A stretch of DNA of 64,000 nt from Alkaliflexus imshenetskii DSM 15055 (GTDB taxonomy: Bacteria; Bacteroidota; Bacteroidia; Bacteroidales; Marinilabiliaceae): NCBI RefSeq assembly GCF_000517065.1, contig NZ_KI912105.1, positions 2,366,820-2,430,819 on the forward strand. The letters run 5' to 3'. Under the pieces are notes generated by a model. That model was not told the DNA's origin, did no database searches, and saw only the letters and a list, made by a program, of their open reading frames with translations. Below, in pieces: positions 8,913 to 17,836 of the stretch. Within the stretch, counting starts at the first letter, position 1. Each line of letters opens with the position of its first letter. A program made the translations under genes and the position numbers.

Positions 8913-9803
8913 ATGACAAAAAAAAGCGCATTAGGAAGAGGATTAGGAGCATTAATTGATAATAGCGAAGATGTAAGACGTCCGCGTCCTACTGCTTCGA
9001 TAAACGAAATAGAGATAAGTAAGATTGAGGCCAATCCATGGCAGCCACGTTCACATTTTGATGAGGAGCGGTTGAATGAGTTGGCTTTGTCAATAAAGGG
9101 AGTGGGCATTGTGCAACCACTTACCCTCCGCAAAATTGGTGAAGATCGTTATCAGTTAATTGCAGGTGAAAGACGTTTTAGAGCCGCCAAGTTGGCCGGT
9201 CTCGAAAAAGTGCCTGCTTACGTGCGTGATGCCGAAGATGACATCATGTTGGAAATGGCGCTTGTGGAGAATATCCAGCGTGAAGATCTCGATCCAATCG
9301 AAGTGGCCATTAGTTATCAGCGACTGATTGATGAATGTAACCTCACTCAGGAGAACCTTTCCGACAAAGTAGGGAAGAAGCGCTCCACCATCACCAACTA
9401 CCTCAGACTTCTGAAGCTGCCTGCCGAAATTCAGTTGGGATTGCGTGAACGGCAAATCTCGATGGGACATGCGCGTGCCATTGTGAACGTAGAAAATGCA
9501 GAGGTGCAACTTTCGCTCTTTAACCAAATCGTTGAGTTTGATTATTCTGTAAGAAAAGTTGAAGAGTTAGTGCGCACGCTTGGCAGTAATGTTGAGGAGC
9601 CTGTTGCAAAAGAGAAAAGTCAGACAACTGAAAGTGCTCAGAGTGAAGCCTATATGGCATTAAAGAATCAGCTGTCTAATTTCTTTAAAACCAATATACA
9701 GTTCTCCAGAAGTGACAATGGTAAAGGTAAAATCATCATTCCATTCCGCTCAGACGAAGAACTTGAAAAAATTATCTCAATCCTCGATAAGGCGAATACC
9801 TGA
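8913..9803 (+). CDS. parB: Chromosome-partitioning protein ParB
   Basis: DNA-binding CTPase-type ParB that loads at parS and spreads. I start it at the ATG at 8913, which gives the canonical N-terminus MTKKSALGRGLGALI (the ParA-stimulating LGRGLxAL segment); a TTG 24 bases earlier would add eight residues that do not match the family. Motifs: ANPWQPR (about 38-44), GIVQPL, the CTP-binding GERRFRAAKLAG (about 84-95), ALVENIQREDL, then the HTH ENLSDKVGKKRSTITNYLRLL. The C-terminal dimerisation domain follows a short linker. Its stop overlaps the next start by one base (TGATG). Confidence 0.95.
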   Translation: MTKKSALGRGLGALIDNSEDVRRPRPTASINEIEISKIEANPWQPRSHFDEERLNELALSIKGVGIVQPLTLRKIGEDRYQLIAGERRFRAAKLAGLEKVPAYVRDAEDDIMLEMALVENIQREDLDPIEVAISYQRLIDECNLTQENLSDKVGKKRSTITNYLRLLKLPAEIQLGLRERQISMGHARAIVNVENAEVQLSLFNQIVEFDYSVRKVEELVRTLGSNVEEPVAKEKSQTTESAQSEAYMALKNQLSNFFKTNIQFSRSDNGKGKIIIPFRSDEELEKIISILDKANT

Positions 9804-10471
9804 TGTGGCTAAATTGGAATGCTAGGCAGCGTTTGACCTGTAATTTTATATATGCAGGTTTTTTGAGCCTGCTGTGGAGCATGTTCCCGGTATTGGCTGG
9901 TGCGCAGTATCAGGACACTCTGGCAGTTACCCCTTCTCAAAATGAAGTGGTGTTAGTCTTTGACGATTACAAACACTCTCCGCACAAAGCCAGTATCTAT
10001 TCAGCCGTGTTTCCGGGCATGGGACAGATTTATAACAAAAAGTACTGGAAAGTACCTATTTTATATGGCGGTATTGGTGGTTTTGCCTATGCCATCCATT
10101 TTAATTCAAAGTACTATAATCGCTACCGATCGGCTTATCGGGACTTTCTAATTCGCGACCCGGGAAATACAAGTTATGAGTGGGTGCTGCGACGCTCGCC
10201 TTTAACCCTCGACGATGTGCACGGGCCCTATGCTGATTGGTTTCAGCGTGCGCTTGACAACAAACGACGATATTATAAACGATATCGTGATTTGAGCTAT
10301 ATCGGTATGGCGGCTCTATATGTTCTGAATATTATTGATGCCACCATCGATGCCCATTTTTATGACTTTGATATAAGCGATGACCTCTCATTTCGACTTG
10401 AGCCTGTTGTTTTACAGCCATTTCCCGATACTGGAAATGCTTTTGGCTTTCAGTTGAGACTCCAGTTTTAG
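9803..10471 (+). CDS. DUF5683 membrane/envelope protein
   Basis: 222 residues with an N-terminal signal or anchor (about 12-34), then the DUF5683 hallmark HSPHKASIYSAVFPGMGQIYNKKYWK and two hydrophobic stretches (about 84-95 and 170-182). This family sits beside parAB in many Bacteroidota genomes; its role is unknown. The first base of its start codon is the last base of parB's stop codon, so it is translationally coupled. The C-terminal part is beta-rich and ends in Phe (LRLQF), suggesting a small outer-membrane or periplasmic beta domain. I infer an envelope function linked with segregation, without direct proof. Confidence 0.78.
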   Translation: MWLNWNARQRLTCNFIYAGFLSLLWSMFPVLAGAQYQDTLAVTPSQNEVVLVFDDYKHSPHKASIYSAVFPGMGQIYNKKYWKVPILYGGIGGFAYAIHFNSKYYNRYRSAYRDFLIRDPGNTSYEWVLRRSPLTLDDVHGPYADWFQRALDNKRRYYKRYRDLSYIGMAALYVLNIIDATIDAHFYDFDISDDLSFRLEPVVLQPFPDTGNAFGFQLRLQF

Positions 10472-10567
10472 TGCGTTCCTTTTTTAGATTTAATCTATAA
10501 CTCTCAATGCTTTTTTGCGTATGAGTGACATGGTTTTATCCACTTGGATATTGATAAATTATTGAAT

Positions 10568-12106
10568 ATGAAGAAGATTTTGATTGTGTTGTTAGTTGCG
10601 TTTACCCAAATTGGGGCTAATCTTTATGCCGAAGGACCCAAGAATAACGAACCTGGAGAGTATCGGGAGTTTTCAGCCGCATCTCTAGATAGTTTAGTTA
10701 ACCTATGGCATGCCCGACCAGCTGTTCCTGCTTTTGTAGTTGATACAATCATTGAATCGGCTGAGTTTTTGTACGAAGAGTTACCTGATTCAGTCTATAT
10801 TCAACGCCTGGCATCAATCAATTCTCCCATCTATTATCCTTTTAACAACCAGGTAAAGTCCTATATACGGCTTTACACTCAGCGCAGACGCGAACAGATG
10901 GAAAACATGCTGGGCCTAGCAGAATATTATTTTCCGATGTTTGAGGCTGCACTTGATGCACGCAATATGCCAATGGAGCTTAAATATCTTGCCGTGATTG
11001 AGTCGGCGCTTAATCCAAGGGCATTGTCGCGAGCCGGCGCATCAGGCATCTGGCAGTTTATGTATCACACAGGTAAGCGTTACGGACTGGAAGTTGATTC
11101 CTATATAGATGAGCGCCGCGATCCGTTTAAAGCTACCGAGGCTGCTGTGAGCTTCCTGTCTGACCTTTACGATATTTATGGCGATTGGCATTTGGCAATT
11201 GCTGCCTATAATTGTGGTCCCGGTAACGTGAATAGAGCCATCCGACGCGCCGGAGGCAAACGTGATTTCTGGGAAATTTACTATGGCTTGCCGCGCGAAA
11301 CAAGAGGTTATGTGCCTGCATTTATTGCCGCAACCTACGCATTCACTTATGCCCGTGAGCATAACCTTCACGCACGTCCAATAAATCTGCCTGTTGCCAC
11401 TGATACCATTATGGTGAGCAGGCCTCTCCATTTTGAACAGATCGCTGATATGCTTCAAATTCCGGTCGATGCCATCAGGGAACTCAATCCTCAGTATCGG
11501 AAAGATGTGATTCCGGCGCTCACAAAATCCTATCCACTGCGCCTCGCCTTTGACCAAACCACAGCTTTTGCTGCAATTGAAGACACAATATATGCGCATC
11601 GTCGCACTCAATTTTTTCCGAACAACCAATTGGTGGTGACGCCATCAAATAACACGCATTCCGCGGTAGCACCTGCAGGGAGGGAACCTGTATATTATAC
11701 CGTTAAATCTGGTGATGCTGTAGGGCTCATTGCCGGTTGGTTCAATGTTCGTGTGTCTGATTTGAGGTATTGGAACAATATCAACGGAAATTTGATTCGC
11801 GTTGGTCAACAGTTGGTTGTTTATGTACCCCGCGATAGACTGGCACACTATCAGTCTGTTGCCGATACACGCATGGGCAGAACTTCTAGCCGGCCTGCTG
11901 CACCAACTGCCGTTGTGTCAGCCTCAACTGCTCCTGGCAACGACGATGATTATGTTTGGCATACTGTACGCTCGGGTGACAACATCTGGAGCATTGCGCA
12001 ACAATATCCCGGAGTTACCAATGAAGACATCCTGCGCCTGAACAACATAACCGATGCCCGTCGCATTCAACCCGGGCAGAGATTACGCATCAGGCCACGC
12101 TCATAA
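10568..12106 (+). CDS. Lytic transglycosylase with two LysM domains (MltD-like)
   Basis: Periplasmic murein hydrolase that cleaves the MurNAc-GlcNAc bond. I start at the ATG at 10568, which opens a clean signal peptide (MKKILIVLLVAF); an upstream TTG would add eight residues. The SLT domain spans about 120-260, with catalytic Glu145 in the AVIESALNP motif, GASGIWQFM, and AIAAYNCGPGNV. Two LysM peptidoglycan-binding repeats follow: YYTVKSGDAVGLIAGWFNV (about 377-420) and WHTVRSGDNIWSIAQQYP (about 463-508). Total length 512 residues is normal for MltD-type proteins. A gap of 96 bases separates it from the DUF5683 gene. Confidence 0.92.
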   Translation: MKKILIVLLVAFTQIGANLYAEGPKNNEPGEYREFSAASLDSLVNLWHARPAVPAFVVDTIIESAEFLYEELPDSVYIQRLASINSPIYYPFNNQVKSYIRLYTQRRREQMENMLGLAEYYFPMFEAALDARNMPMELKYLAVIESALNPRALSRAGASGIWQFMYHTGKRYGLEVDSYIDERRDPFKATEAAVSFLSDLYDIYGDWHLAIAAYNCGPGNVNRAIRRAGGKRDFWEIYYGLPRETRGYVPAFIAATYAFTYAREHNLHARPINLPVATDTIMVSRPLHFEQIADMLQIPVDAIRELNPQYRKDVIPALTKSYPLRLAFDQTTAFAAIEDTIYAHRRTQFFPNNQLVVTPSNNTHSAVAPAGREPVYYTVKSGDAVGLIAGWFNVRVSDLRYWNNINGNLIRVGQQLVVYVPRDRLAHYQSVADTRMGRTSSRPAAPTAVVSASTAPGNDDDYVWHTVRSGDNIWSIAQQYPGVTNEDILRLNNITDARRIQPGQRLRIRPRS

Positions 12107-12191
12107 TACTACGTTTGGGGAACATGTGTGACAGACATTGGTTGATTGGCAGACTTTTTGATGCATTGGTGTCTGATTAACTATACAAATT

Positions 12192-12197
12192 GGAGGA
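12192..12197 (+). promoter_or_regulatory. Shine-Dalgarno-like site of the zinc metallopeptidase gene
   Basis: GGAGGA lies three bases before the ATG at 12201 (about 8 bases core-to-start). Strong sites of this kind are rare in this window and in the phylum. Confidence 0.5.
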
Positions 12198-12200
12198 ACT

Positions 12201-12893
12201 ATGTTATTGATTATTTTCGTTGTTTTTATGCTGGCCAGCTGGATTGTCAGTTCACAGCTTAAAAGCAGATTTAAGAGATACTCCCAGACACCCATTTCAG
12301 GTGGTATGTCAGGAAGGGAGATTGCTGAAAAAATGTTACGCGATAGCGGCGTATATGATGTGAAAGTTTTGTCGGTTGGCGGACAATTGTCCGATCATTA
12401 CAATCCTGCCAATAAAACTGTAAACCTGAGTGCCGAAGTGTATCAGGGACGTAACGTGGCTGCAGCTGCTGTAGCTGCCCATGAATGTGGTCACGCCATT
12501 CAACATGCCAGAGCTTATGCACCGCTTCAGCTGAGATCTGCTCTGGTGCCTTTGCAAAATGTGAGTGCCAAAATGCTTAACATCATTTTTATTGCAATGT
12601 TTTTTGGTGCGTTTATGCTTCCCAATGTCATCAGTTTTGATTTGGCTTTGATAATCATAATTGCCTGTTATTCTGTGTTTACGGCATTTGCAGTTATTAC
12701 ACTTCCGGTAGAAATCAATGCCAGTCAGAGGGCGTTGGCATGGCTCAACACCAGCGGAATTACTGGTGGACGCAGTCACGAGGAAGCCAAAGATGCACTA
12801 AAATGGGCTGCTTATACCTATGTGGTGGCTGCCTTATCCGCAATGGCCACACTGGCTTACTATTTAATGATTTTCTTTAGTCGCAGAGATTAA
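12201..12893 (+). CDS. YugP-type membrane zinc metallopeptidase
   Basis: 230-residue protein of the Zn_peptidase_2 (PF04298, YugP) family. It has an N-terminal membrane segment (about 1-17), zinc motif HECGH at residues 94-98, and further membrane segments at about 125-150, 155-175 and 205-225. The third ligand is expected downstream in the AINASQRAL-like stretch (here EINASQRAL). Members are thought to be integral membrane proteases with unknown substrates. It follows the lytic transglycosylase gene by 94 bases and is preceded by a clear Shine-Dalgarno-like GGAGGA. A bidirectional hairpin closes the unit. Confidence 0.88.
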   Translation: MLLIIFVVFMLASWIVSSQLKSRFKRYSQTPISGGMSGREIAEKMLRDSGVYDVKVLSVGGQLSDHYNPANKTVNLSAEVYQGRNVAAAAVAAHECGHAIQHARAYAPLQLRSALVPLQNVSAKMLNIIFIAMFFGAFMLPNVISFDLALIIIIACYSVFTAFAVITLPVEINASQRALAWLNTSGITGGRSHEEAKDALKWAAYTYVVAALSAMATLAYYLMIFFSRRD

Positions 12894-12919
12894 GAAAGAT
12901 ATTTCTCAGAAAATATTTA

Positions 12920-12960
12920 AGGGGCTTGAAAAACACTGTTTTTCGGCCCCTCTTTGTTTT
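12920..12960. terminator. Bidirectional intrinsic terminator
   Basis: AGGGGC...GAAAAACA pairs with TGTTTTTC...GCCCCT (12920-12951), followed by a T-rich tail. It lies between the stops of the converging metallopeptidase and RDD genes. Confidence 0.8.
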
Positions 12961-12964
12961 CTGG

Positions 12965-13690
12965 TTATGCTTCGGTGAGTTCGGCGCGGTGAATGGCGTT
13001 GTAGTCTTTTAGGATGGTTGTTAAAAACTCCCTGTCGGGCAAAGCCGTTTCAATGGTTGTTTTTTTAATGATGGCATCTCTGGTTTTTTGCATCAGTACG
13101 ATGTTTTCCTGAAGTTGAGGTGATTTTCCTGTGGCTTCGAGCACTTCTCTTATGATGTGTATATCTTTGTCGCTCAGCGTATTTGCCTGGCGAAAAACAG
13201 GCGTGTATTGTTCATCTACCTCCATCCAAACCGAATCATTCAGCGAGGTTTTAGATGGGATTTTCAGAACGGTTGTGGATGCGGCTATGTCACCAATCCT
13301 CTGGCCTTTACCGTTCACTATCATTACCAATACGGCAATGGAACCCATAAGCAAAGTGATATCGGGCAGGCGAAAAATCCACCTTATAAAGCAGCTGCCA
13401 AGGGTGAGTTGTGAGCCGTCGGTTTTTAGAACCCTGATGCGCATTATCATTTTGCCAGGACTTTGTCCGTTAAAAAATGATTCCCACAGGAAGTGGTAGA
13501 GTAACACTGGGATGAGAAAAACCAGTTGCCAGCCCGACAGGTCAGAATTAAAAACAAATACCATAATGACTACCGAGTATATGGCCATTATCATCATGTC
13601 GATAAGGTATGCGAGAATGCGATCTCCAATACTGGCTATTTTGTATTGAAGCGACACGTTTTGTGTTGTGTTAAGGTGGTAAGTTTCCAT
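12965..13690 (-). CDS. RDD family membrane protein
   Basis: 241 residues. The RDD signature GDRILAYLIDMMIM opens the first of three or four membrane helices (about 22-48, 52-70, 110-130), and SPGKMIMRIRV and GQRIGDIAA are the other conserved stretches. The last 100 residues are soluble and helical. RDD proteins are of uncertain role. Here the gene is divergent from the SpoIIM/MoxR operon, a neighbourhood seen in many Bacteroidota and Planctomycetes, so I infer it works with that operon. Confidence 0.88.
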   Translation of the reverse strand: METYHLNTTQNVSLQYKIASIGDRILAYLIDMMIMAIYSVVIMVFVFNSDLSGWQLVFLIPVLLYHFLWESFFNGQSPGKMIMRIRVLKTDGSQLTLGSCFIRWIFRLPDITLLMGSIAVLVMIVNGKGQRIGDIAASTTVLKIPSKTSLNDSVWMEVDEQYTPVFRQANTLSDKDIHIIREVLEATGKSPQLQENIVLMQKTRDAIIKKTTIETALPDREFLTTILKDYNAIHRAELTEA

Positions 13691-13946
13691 TAATTAGTTG
13701 TATGTTTTTTATCGAATGCGCTTATGTATCGTATGCCAATTTATCAGGATATCGACATCAACAAAAACCATCAAAGAGCCGATTAATGCAGCATTTTTTC
13801 AAGCAATAGCAAATTTAGTGATTTTAGATGCACCGGGCACAATTTTTTTGTGGACAGATGCGGAACTTCTGCTGTTACCCGCGTAGTTTTTGAATTTTCA
13901 ATTATCTTTATTCCTGTTTCAATAATTAAGAATTGTTTCCCGGCCA

Positions 13947-14930
13947 ATGAAGGAGATCGCATTCATCAATAAGAACAAGATGCGCTGGAATGCATTTGAG
14001 GCTCAGCTCGGCCGCAATCGCAATCCCGACCCTGATGAGTTGGCCGACCATTTCATTCAGCTTACTGATGATCTTTCCTATGCGCGTACCTTCTATCCGC
14101 AGTCGCCAATAGTTGATTATCTTAATGGCTTGAGTGTGAAAGCCCACACCATTATTTATCGAAACAAAAAAGAGAAAGGCGCCCGCCTGCTCGATTTTTG
14201 GATAAGCGAGCTGCCTTTGTCTATTTATAATGCACGACGCGATTTTGCCTGGTCGCTCCTTATTTTTGTAAGTGCTATGTTGTTGGGTGTTCTCTCTGCA
14301 TATACCGATGACAATGTGGTAAGACTGATTTTGGGCGATCAGTATGTGAACATGACGCTGGACAATATCCAACGAGGTGATCCGATGGGGGTTTATGCTC
14401 AGATGATGCCCGCTGAAATGTTCTTTAAGATCACAATCAATAACTTATATGTGTCGTTTGTGGTGTTTCTTTTCGGGATTTTTACACCTCTCGGTTCAGC
14501 TTTTATTATTTTTAGGAATGGTATTATGGTTGGGGCATTTATAGCATTTTTCTTCCAGCGTTCGTTGGGAGGTGTTTCATCAATGGCCATCATGATACAT
14601 GGATCGTTGGAGCTGTCGGCCATTGTGCTCGCGGGTGGTGCGGGAATACTGCTTGGCCGCAGCATTCTTTTCCCGGGTACACTGCCACGGCGCGAGAGTT
14701 TTGTTCGTGGGGTGCGTAAAGGAACCAAAATCATGCTTGGTCTGGTGCCTTTCTTTATTATTGCCGGGATACTCGAGAGTTTTATTACACGCTATTATAT
14801 GACCATCTCATATACCACAAACACATTTATCATACTAAGCTCCTTTGCTTTGGTTATTTGGTACTTCATTATATATCCCAAACAGGTTTACCTTAACACC
14901 CAAAAAAGCATCAATGATGGAAAAGAGTGA
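13947..14930 (+). CDS. SpoIIM / stage II sporulation protein M-like membrane protein
   Basis: 327 residues. The first 100 are soluble and helical (MKEIAFINKNKMRWNAFE start is typical of the family), followed by five or six membrane helices from about 105 to 310. The MIHGSLELSAIVLAGGAGILLG segment is the most conserved DUF95/SpoIIM block. The name comes from a sporulation factor, but sporulation is not implied in this phylum. First gene of a six-gene operon; its end overlaps the start of the next gene. Function is unknown; the family recurs with RDD, DUF4129, DUF4350, MoxR and DUF58 proteins. Confidence 0.87.
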   Translation: MKEIAFINKNKMRWNAFEAQLGRNRNPDPDELADHFIQLTDDLSYARTFYPQSPIVDYLNGLSVKAHTIIYRNKKEKGARLLDFWISELPLSIYNARRDFAWSLLIFVSAMLLGVLSAYTDDNVVRLILGDQYVNMTLDNIQRGDPMGVYAQMMPAEMFFKITINNLYVSFVVFLFGIFTPLGSAFIIFRNGIMVGAFIAFFFQRSLGGVSSMAIMIHGSLELSAIVLAGGAGILLGRSILFPGTLPRRESFVRGVRKGTKIMLGLVPFFIIAGILESFITRYYMTISYTTNTFIILSSFALVIWYFIIYPKQVYLNTQKSINDGKE

Positions 14931-15876
14931 TTTTGTACTTTACCGGAAAAGAGATTTTTCCGATGTGATAAATGCCACTTTCGCATTTATTACCAGCGAG
15001 ATTTTACCTTATCTGAAAGCCATAACGCTGTTTTGTGGCATTCCTATATTATTAACAAGTATTCTGGCAGCCTGGTTTTCTGATGATATAATGGGTCAGG
15101 TGTTTGCTCAGATTTTAGCCGGAGGCGAGAATATTGAGGGGATGTCAACAAATCCCGGAATTCTCGGTCTGCTTTATTTTACATCTTTTTTGGCTTACCT
15201 TTTTCTGATTGGCATCACCAGCGCCTATATGTCACTTTACTCTATTAATGGGCGAGGCGGTTTTACCTCCATGGATATATGGAACGAATTTGCTTCTCAT
15301 TTTTGGCCTTTGTTGGCAATTTTTATTCTCACGGCTATTCTGGTGGCCGGTACAGGCGGGATAGGGGTTGTAATTATTATGATGATAACCGCTCTGGCTG
15401 GAACCGGAACGCTTGCAGGATTGCTGATTTTTCTTGGCTCAATTACGTTTATCATTTTGCCTGTGATTTATGTGATGATCTCTTTTTCGCTTACACCAAT
15501 GGTTCTGTTTGTGGAGAAGAGAGGCATTGTATCATCTTTTGGACGCTCATTTAAGCTGATAAGCGGTTTTTGGTGGCTTACCTTTGGCATTGTGTTTATC
15601 CTTTTACTAATAGTGACTGCTTTGAGTATGTTGTTCTCACTTCCTGTGATGATTGCCGGATTCATTAAAGGTTACTTTGCCATGAGTGGCGAAGGAAGTG
15701 GCGATAGTCATTCGGTTGCACTTATTGTGACGTCAATACTCAGCGGGCTTGGCCAGTATCTTGTGTACGCCATTCTGCTCATTGGTGTAGGTGTTCAGTA
15801 TTTTAGTCTGCGCGAGCAGAAAGATAACAGAGATCTCTTTCAGAAAGTGTCTGAAATGGCAGCTGAGAGTAACTGA
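14914..15876 (+). CDS. Polytopic membrane protein of the MoxR operon
   Basis: About 320 residues starting at the ATG at 14914 (or 14917), which overlaps the upstream stop by 17 bases; an earlier TTG/CTG-type extension would read through the SpoIIM gene and is unlikely. It has a short cytosolic N-terminus (VLYRKRDFSDVINATFAF) and six hydrophobic segments (about 36-56, 78-105, 130-160, 160-185, 215-245, 265-295). The pattern resembles glycerophosphodiester phosphodiesterase membrane-domain or DUF4013-type proteins, which occur at this place in related genomes. No catalytic motif is visible; I infer a structural or scaffold role in the operon's membrane complex. Confidence 0.8.
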   Translation: MMEKSDFVLYRKRDFSDVINATFAFITSEILPYLKAITLFCGIPILLTSILAAWFSDDIMGQVFAQILAGGENIEGMSTNPGILGLLYFTSFLAYLFLIGITSAYMSLYSINGRGGFTSMDIWNEFASHFWPLLAIFILTAILVAGTGGIGVVIIMMITALAGTGTLAGLLIFLGSITFIILPVIYVMISFSLTPMVLFVEKRGIVSSFGRSFKLISGFWWLTFGIVFILLLIVTALSMLFSLPVMIAGFIKGYFAMSGEGSGDSHSVALIVTSILSGLGQYLVYAILLIGVGVQYFSLREQKDNRDLFQKVSEMAAESN

Positions 15877-15905
15877 ATTTTCATTGACGATAAGGCGTAA
15901 TCTTA

Positions 15906-16643
15906 ATGGCAACAGTTAAGCAACGAGTTTTTATTTTGTTGATATTCTGGCTGATGGTCTGTTCATCTAAGGCCAGTGATACGTTGCACGTTGAAGTGTG
16001 GGACACAACCACTCCGGTTGAGTATCGATCGCCATCGATGGAGGAGATAGAAAGTTTAAGGCAAAACCCTAAGTACAACTATGATAGGGGAAGCGATAAA
16101 CCGGATTTGTTCACCCGCCTTTTGATGTGGTTTTTTCAGCACCTTTATAGGGGCATTAGTGAGGTGTCAGGTCTTAAGTATATCCTGTTGACTGTAGGTT
16201 TTGTGGTTTTATTTTTATTGATGTTGAGGCTGATGAACGTGCCGTTTATGGGCGCATTCTCCTTCTTCAGAAGCGGGAAATCCACCGAGTTTAACATGGT
16301 TCATGAGGCCAATGAGTTACAGAGAGAAGAGCTCGATAAGATGTTTGGATTGTATCGTGAGAACGGGGCATTTCGTGAGGCGGTGCGCATACTCTACTTA
16401 ATGTTTTTGCAGAAACTCTCGGTTAGAGGCATAATTAAACTCCGATATTACAAAACCAATCGTGAATATGCTTCCGAAATTGAGGATGTGGCCTTGCAGC
16501 AACTGTTTCGTCGGCTCTCCCGGATGTATGAATTTGTATGGTACGGCCATTTTGAGCCTGATATCACCCATTTTAACAGTATAGAAACGGCATTCCGAAG
16601 TTCAATTTCTTCACTCGGACAAAATCCTGAAGACAATGGCTGA
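15906..16643 (+). CDS. DUF4129 domain membrane protein
   Basis: 245 residues: signal peptide (about 6-23), a short periplasmic stretch, one membrane helix (about 97-115), then a cytosolic DUF4129 domain with LYRENGAFREAVRILYLMFLQKL and the TNREY-x-x-EI motif near residue 185. The fold resembles the C-terminal domain of transglutaminase-like proteins of the MoxR neighbourhood. It overlaps the next gene by eight bases (ATGGCTGA), so the two are probably made together. Confidence 0.85.
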   Translation: MATVKQRVFILLIFWLMVCSSKASDTLHVEVWDTTTPVEYRSPSMEEIESLRQNPKYNYDRGSDKPDLFTRLLMWFFQHLYRGISEVSGLKYILLTVGFVVLFLLMLRLMNVPFMGAFSFFRSGKSTEFNMVHEANELQREELDKMFGLYRENGAFREAVRILYLMFLQKLSVRGIIKLRYYKTNREYASEIEDVALQQLFRRLSRMYEFVWYGHFEPDITHFNSIETAFRSSISSLGQNPEDNG

Positions 16644-17835
16644 AAAGAGTAAATCCAACAGGATTCTTACGGGGATTCTTATAGGCGGGCTTTTGGTGCT
16701 GATTGTTGTGATCGCCATAACGCCCAGACCTGTGGATTGGTCTTTGAGTTTCTCCAGACGACATGATACTCCGATGGGCACCAGGCTGGTTTATAGAATG
16801 CTGCCGCAGCTATTTCCAAATCAGGACATCATTGTGTCGCACTCCCGCCTTATCGATTTCCTGAGAGAGGCCACTCCTATCAATTCCAACTTTATTTTTA
16901 TCAACGAGTCACTCGAATTTGACCAGAGTGAGACCGAACGGCTGCTTGAAATTGTTTCTGCCGGCAACAACATATTTCTTGCAACATCAGCTGTTTCTGA
17001 CGAGCTGGCCGACACCTTGAATCTCGCTATTTTAAAAAGTTCTGCTCCAATTCTGTCCATAGGTTCTGACTCTATTGGGTATCATTTTACCAATCGTCGT
17101 TTGAAATCGGCTTATGGAAGCTGGTATCGCAAAGCAGCAACTTCAAATAGAATTACCTCTTACGATACGCTTCGCACCACTGTTCTGGGGCACGACCATC
17201 TGGGAAACACGAATTTTATAAGGATGGCATTTGGGAATGGATCTCTCTATTTGAACTGCAATCCGGTAGCGTTTACCAATTATCACCTTCTATCGGGCAA
17301 CAATTCGGAGTATATTTTTAAGTCACTCTCCTATTTGCCGGTGGAATCTACAGTTTGGGATGAGAATTACAAAATTGGCGCACCGCTTATTGATTCGGAA
17401 ATGAAGTTTGTTCTCTCAAGACCGGCCCTTAGGATGGCTTGGTATGTTTTATTTGCAGGCATTCTTTTGGTCTTTGTTTTTCAGGGGAAACGGCGTCAGC
17501 GCATCATCCCCGTAATACCAAAGCCTGTAAATACATCGCTCTCCTTTATCGAAACAATAGGCAGACTCTATTTTTCGAGGCAAAATCATCATGGTATTGC
17601 CAGCAAGCGATTTGTCTATTTTTTGGAGTATTTGCGCAGCCACTATTTTCTGGATACATCCATTCCGGAGAGCAGGTTGATTGAGGAGACAGCACGTAAA
17701 TCAGGCATCCCTGAACGTGCCATTGCCGGAATATTTAAGATGGCCGGAAACCTTGAGCGGGTCAATCAGATTTCACAGGAGGATTTGCAACAGTTTAACC
17801 GTCAAATTGATTTTTTTTACCGTAACTGTAGATGA
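16636..17835 (+). CDS. DUF4350 domain membrane protein
   Basis: 399 residues: membrane helix at about 10-27, a periplasmic DUF4350 domain (about 30-260) of the GATase/ThuA-like Rossmann type (WSLSFSRRHDTPMGTRLVY start), a second helix at about 268-282, and a soluble C-terminal region. Lipid-anchored or membrane relatives occur with MoxR ATPases in many phyla, but the ligand is unknown. It sits between DUF4129 (overlapping) and moxR (start one base after its stop). Confidence 0.85.
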   Translation: MAEKSKSNRILTGILIGGLLVLIVVIAITPRPVDWSLSFSRRHDTPMGTRLVYRMLPQLFPNQDIIVSHSRLIDFLREATPINSNFIFINESLEFDQSETERLLEIVSAGNNIFLATSAVSDELADTLNLAILKSSAPILSIGSDSIGYHFTNRRLKSAYGSWYRKAATSNRITSYDTLRTTVLGHDHLGNTNFIRMAFGNGSLYLNCNPVAFTNYHLLSGNNSEYIFKSLSYLPVESTVWDENYKIGAPLIDSEMKFVLSRPALRMAWYVLFAGILLVFVFQGKRRQRIIPVIPKPVNTSLSFIETIGRLYFSRQNHHGIASKRFVYFLEYLRSHYFLDTSIPESRLIEETARKSGIPERAIAGIFKMAGNLERVNQISQEDLQQFNRQIDFFYRNCR

Positions 17836-17836
17836 T

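Noticed and set aside
14845-14913. N-terminal extension of the second operon membrane protein.
   Set aside because: It would use a non-ATG start inside the SpoIIM gene; the ATG at 14914 gives a normal N-terminus and a usual small overlap.
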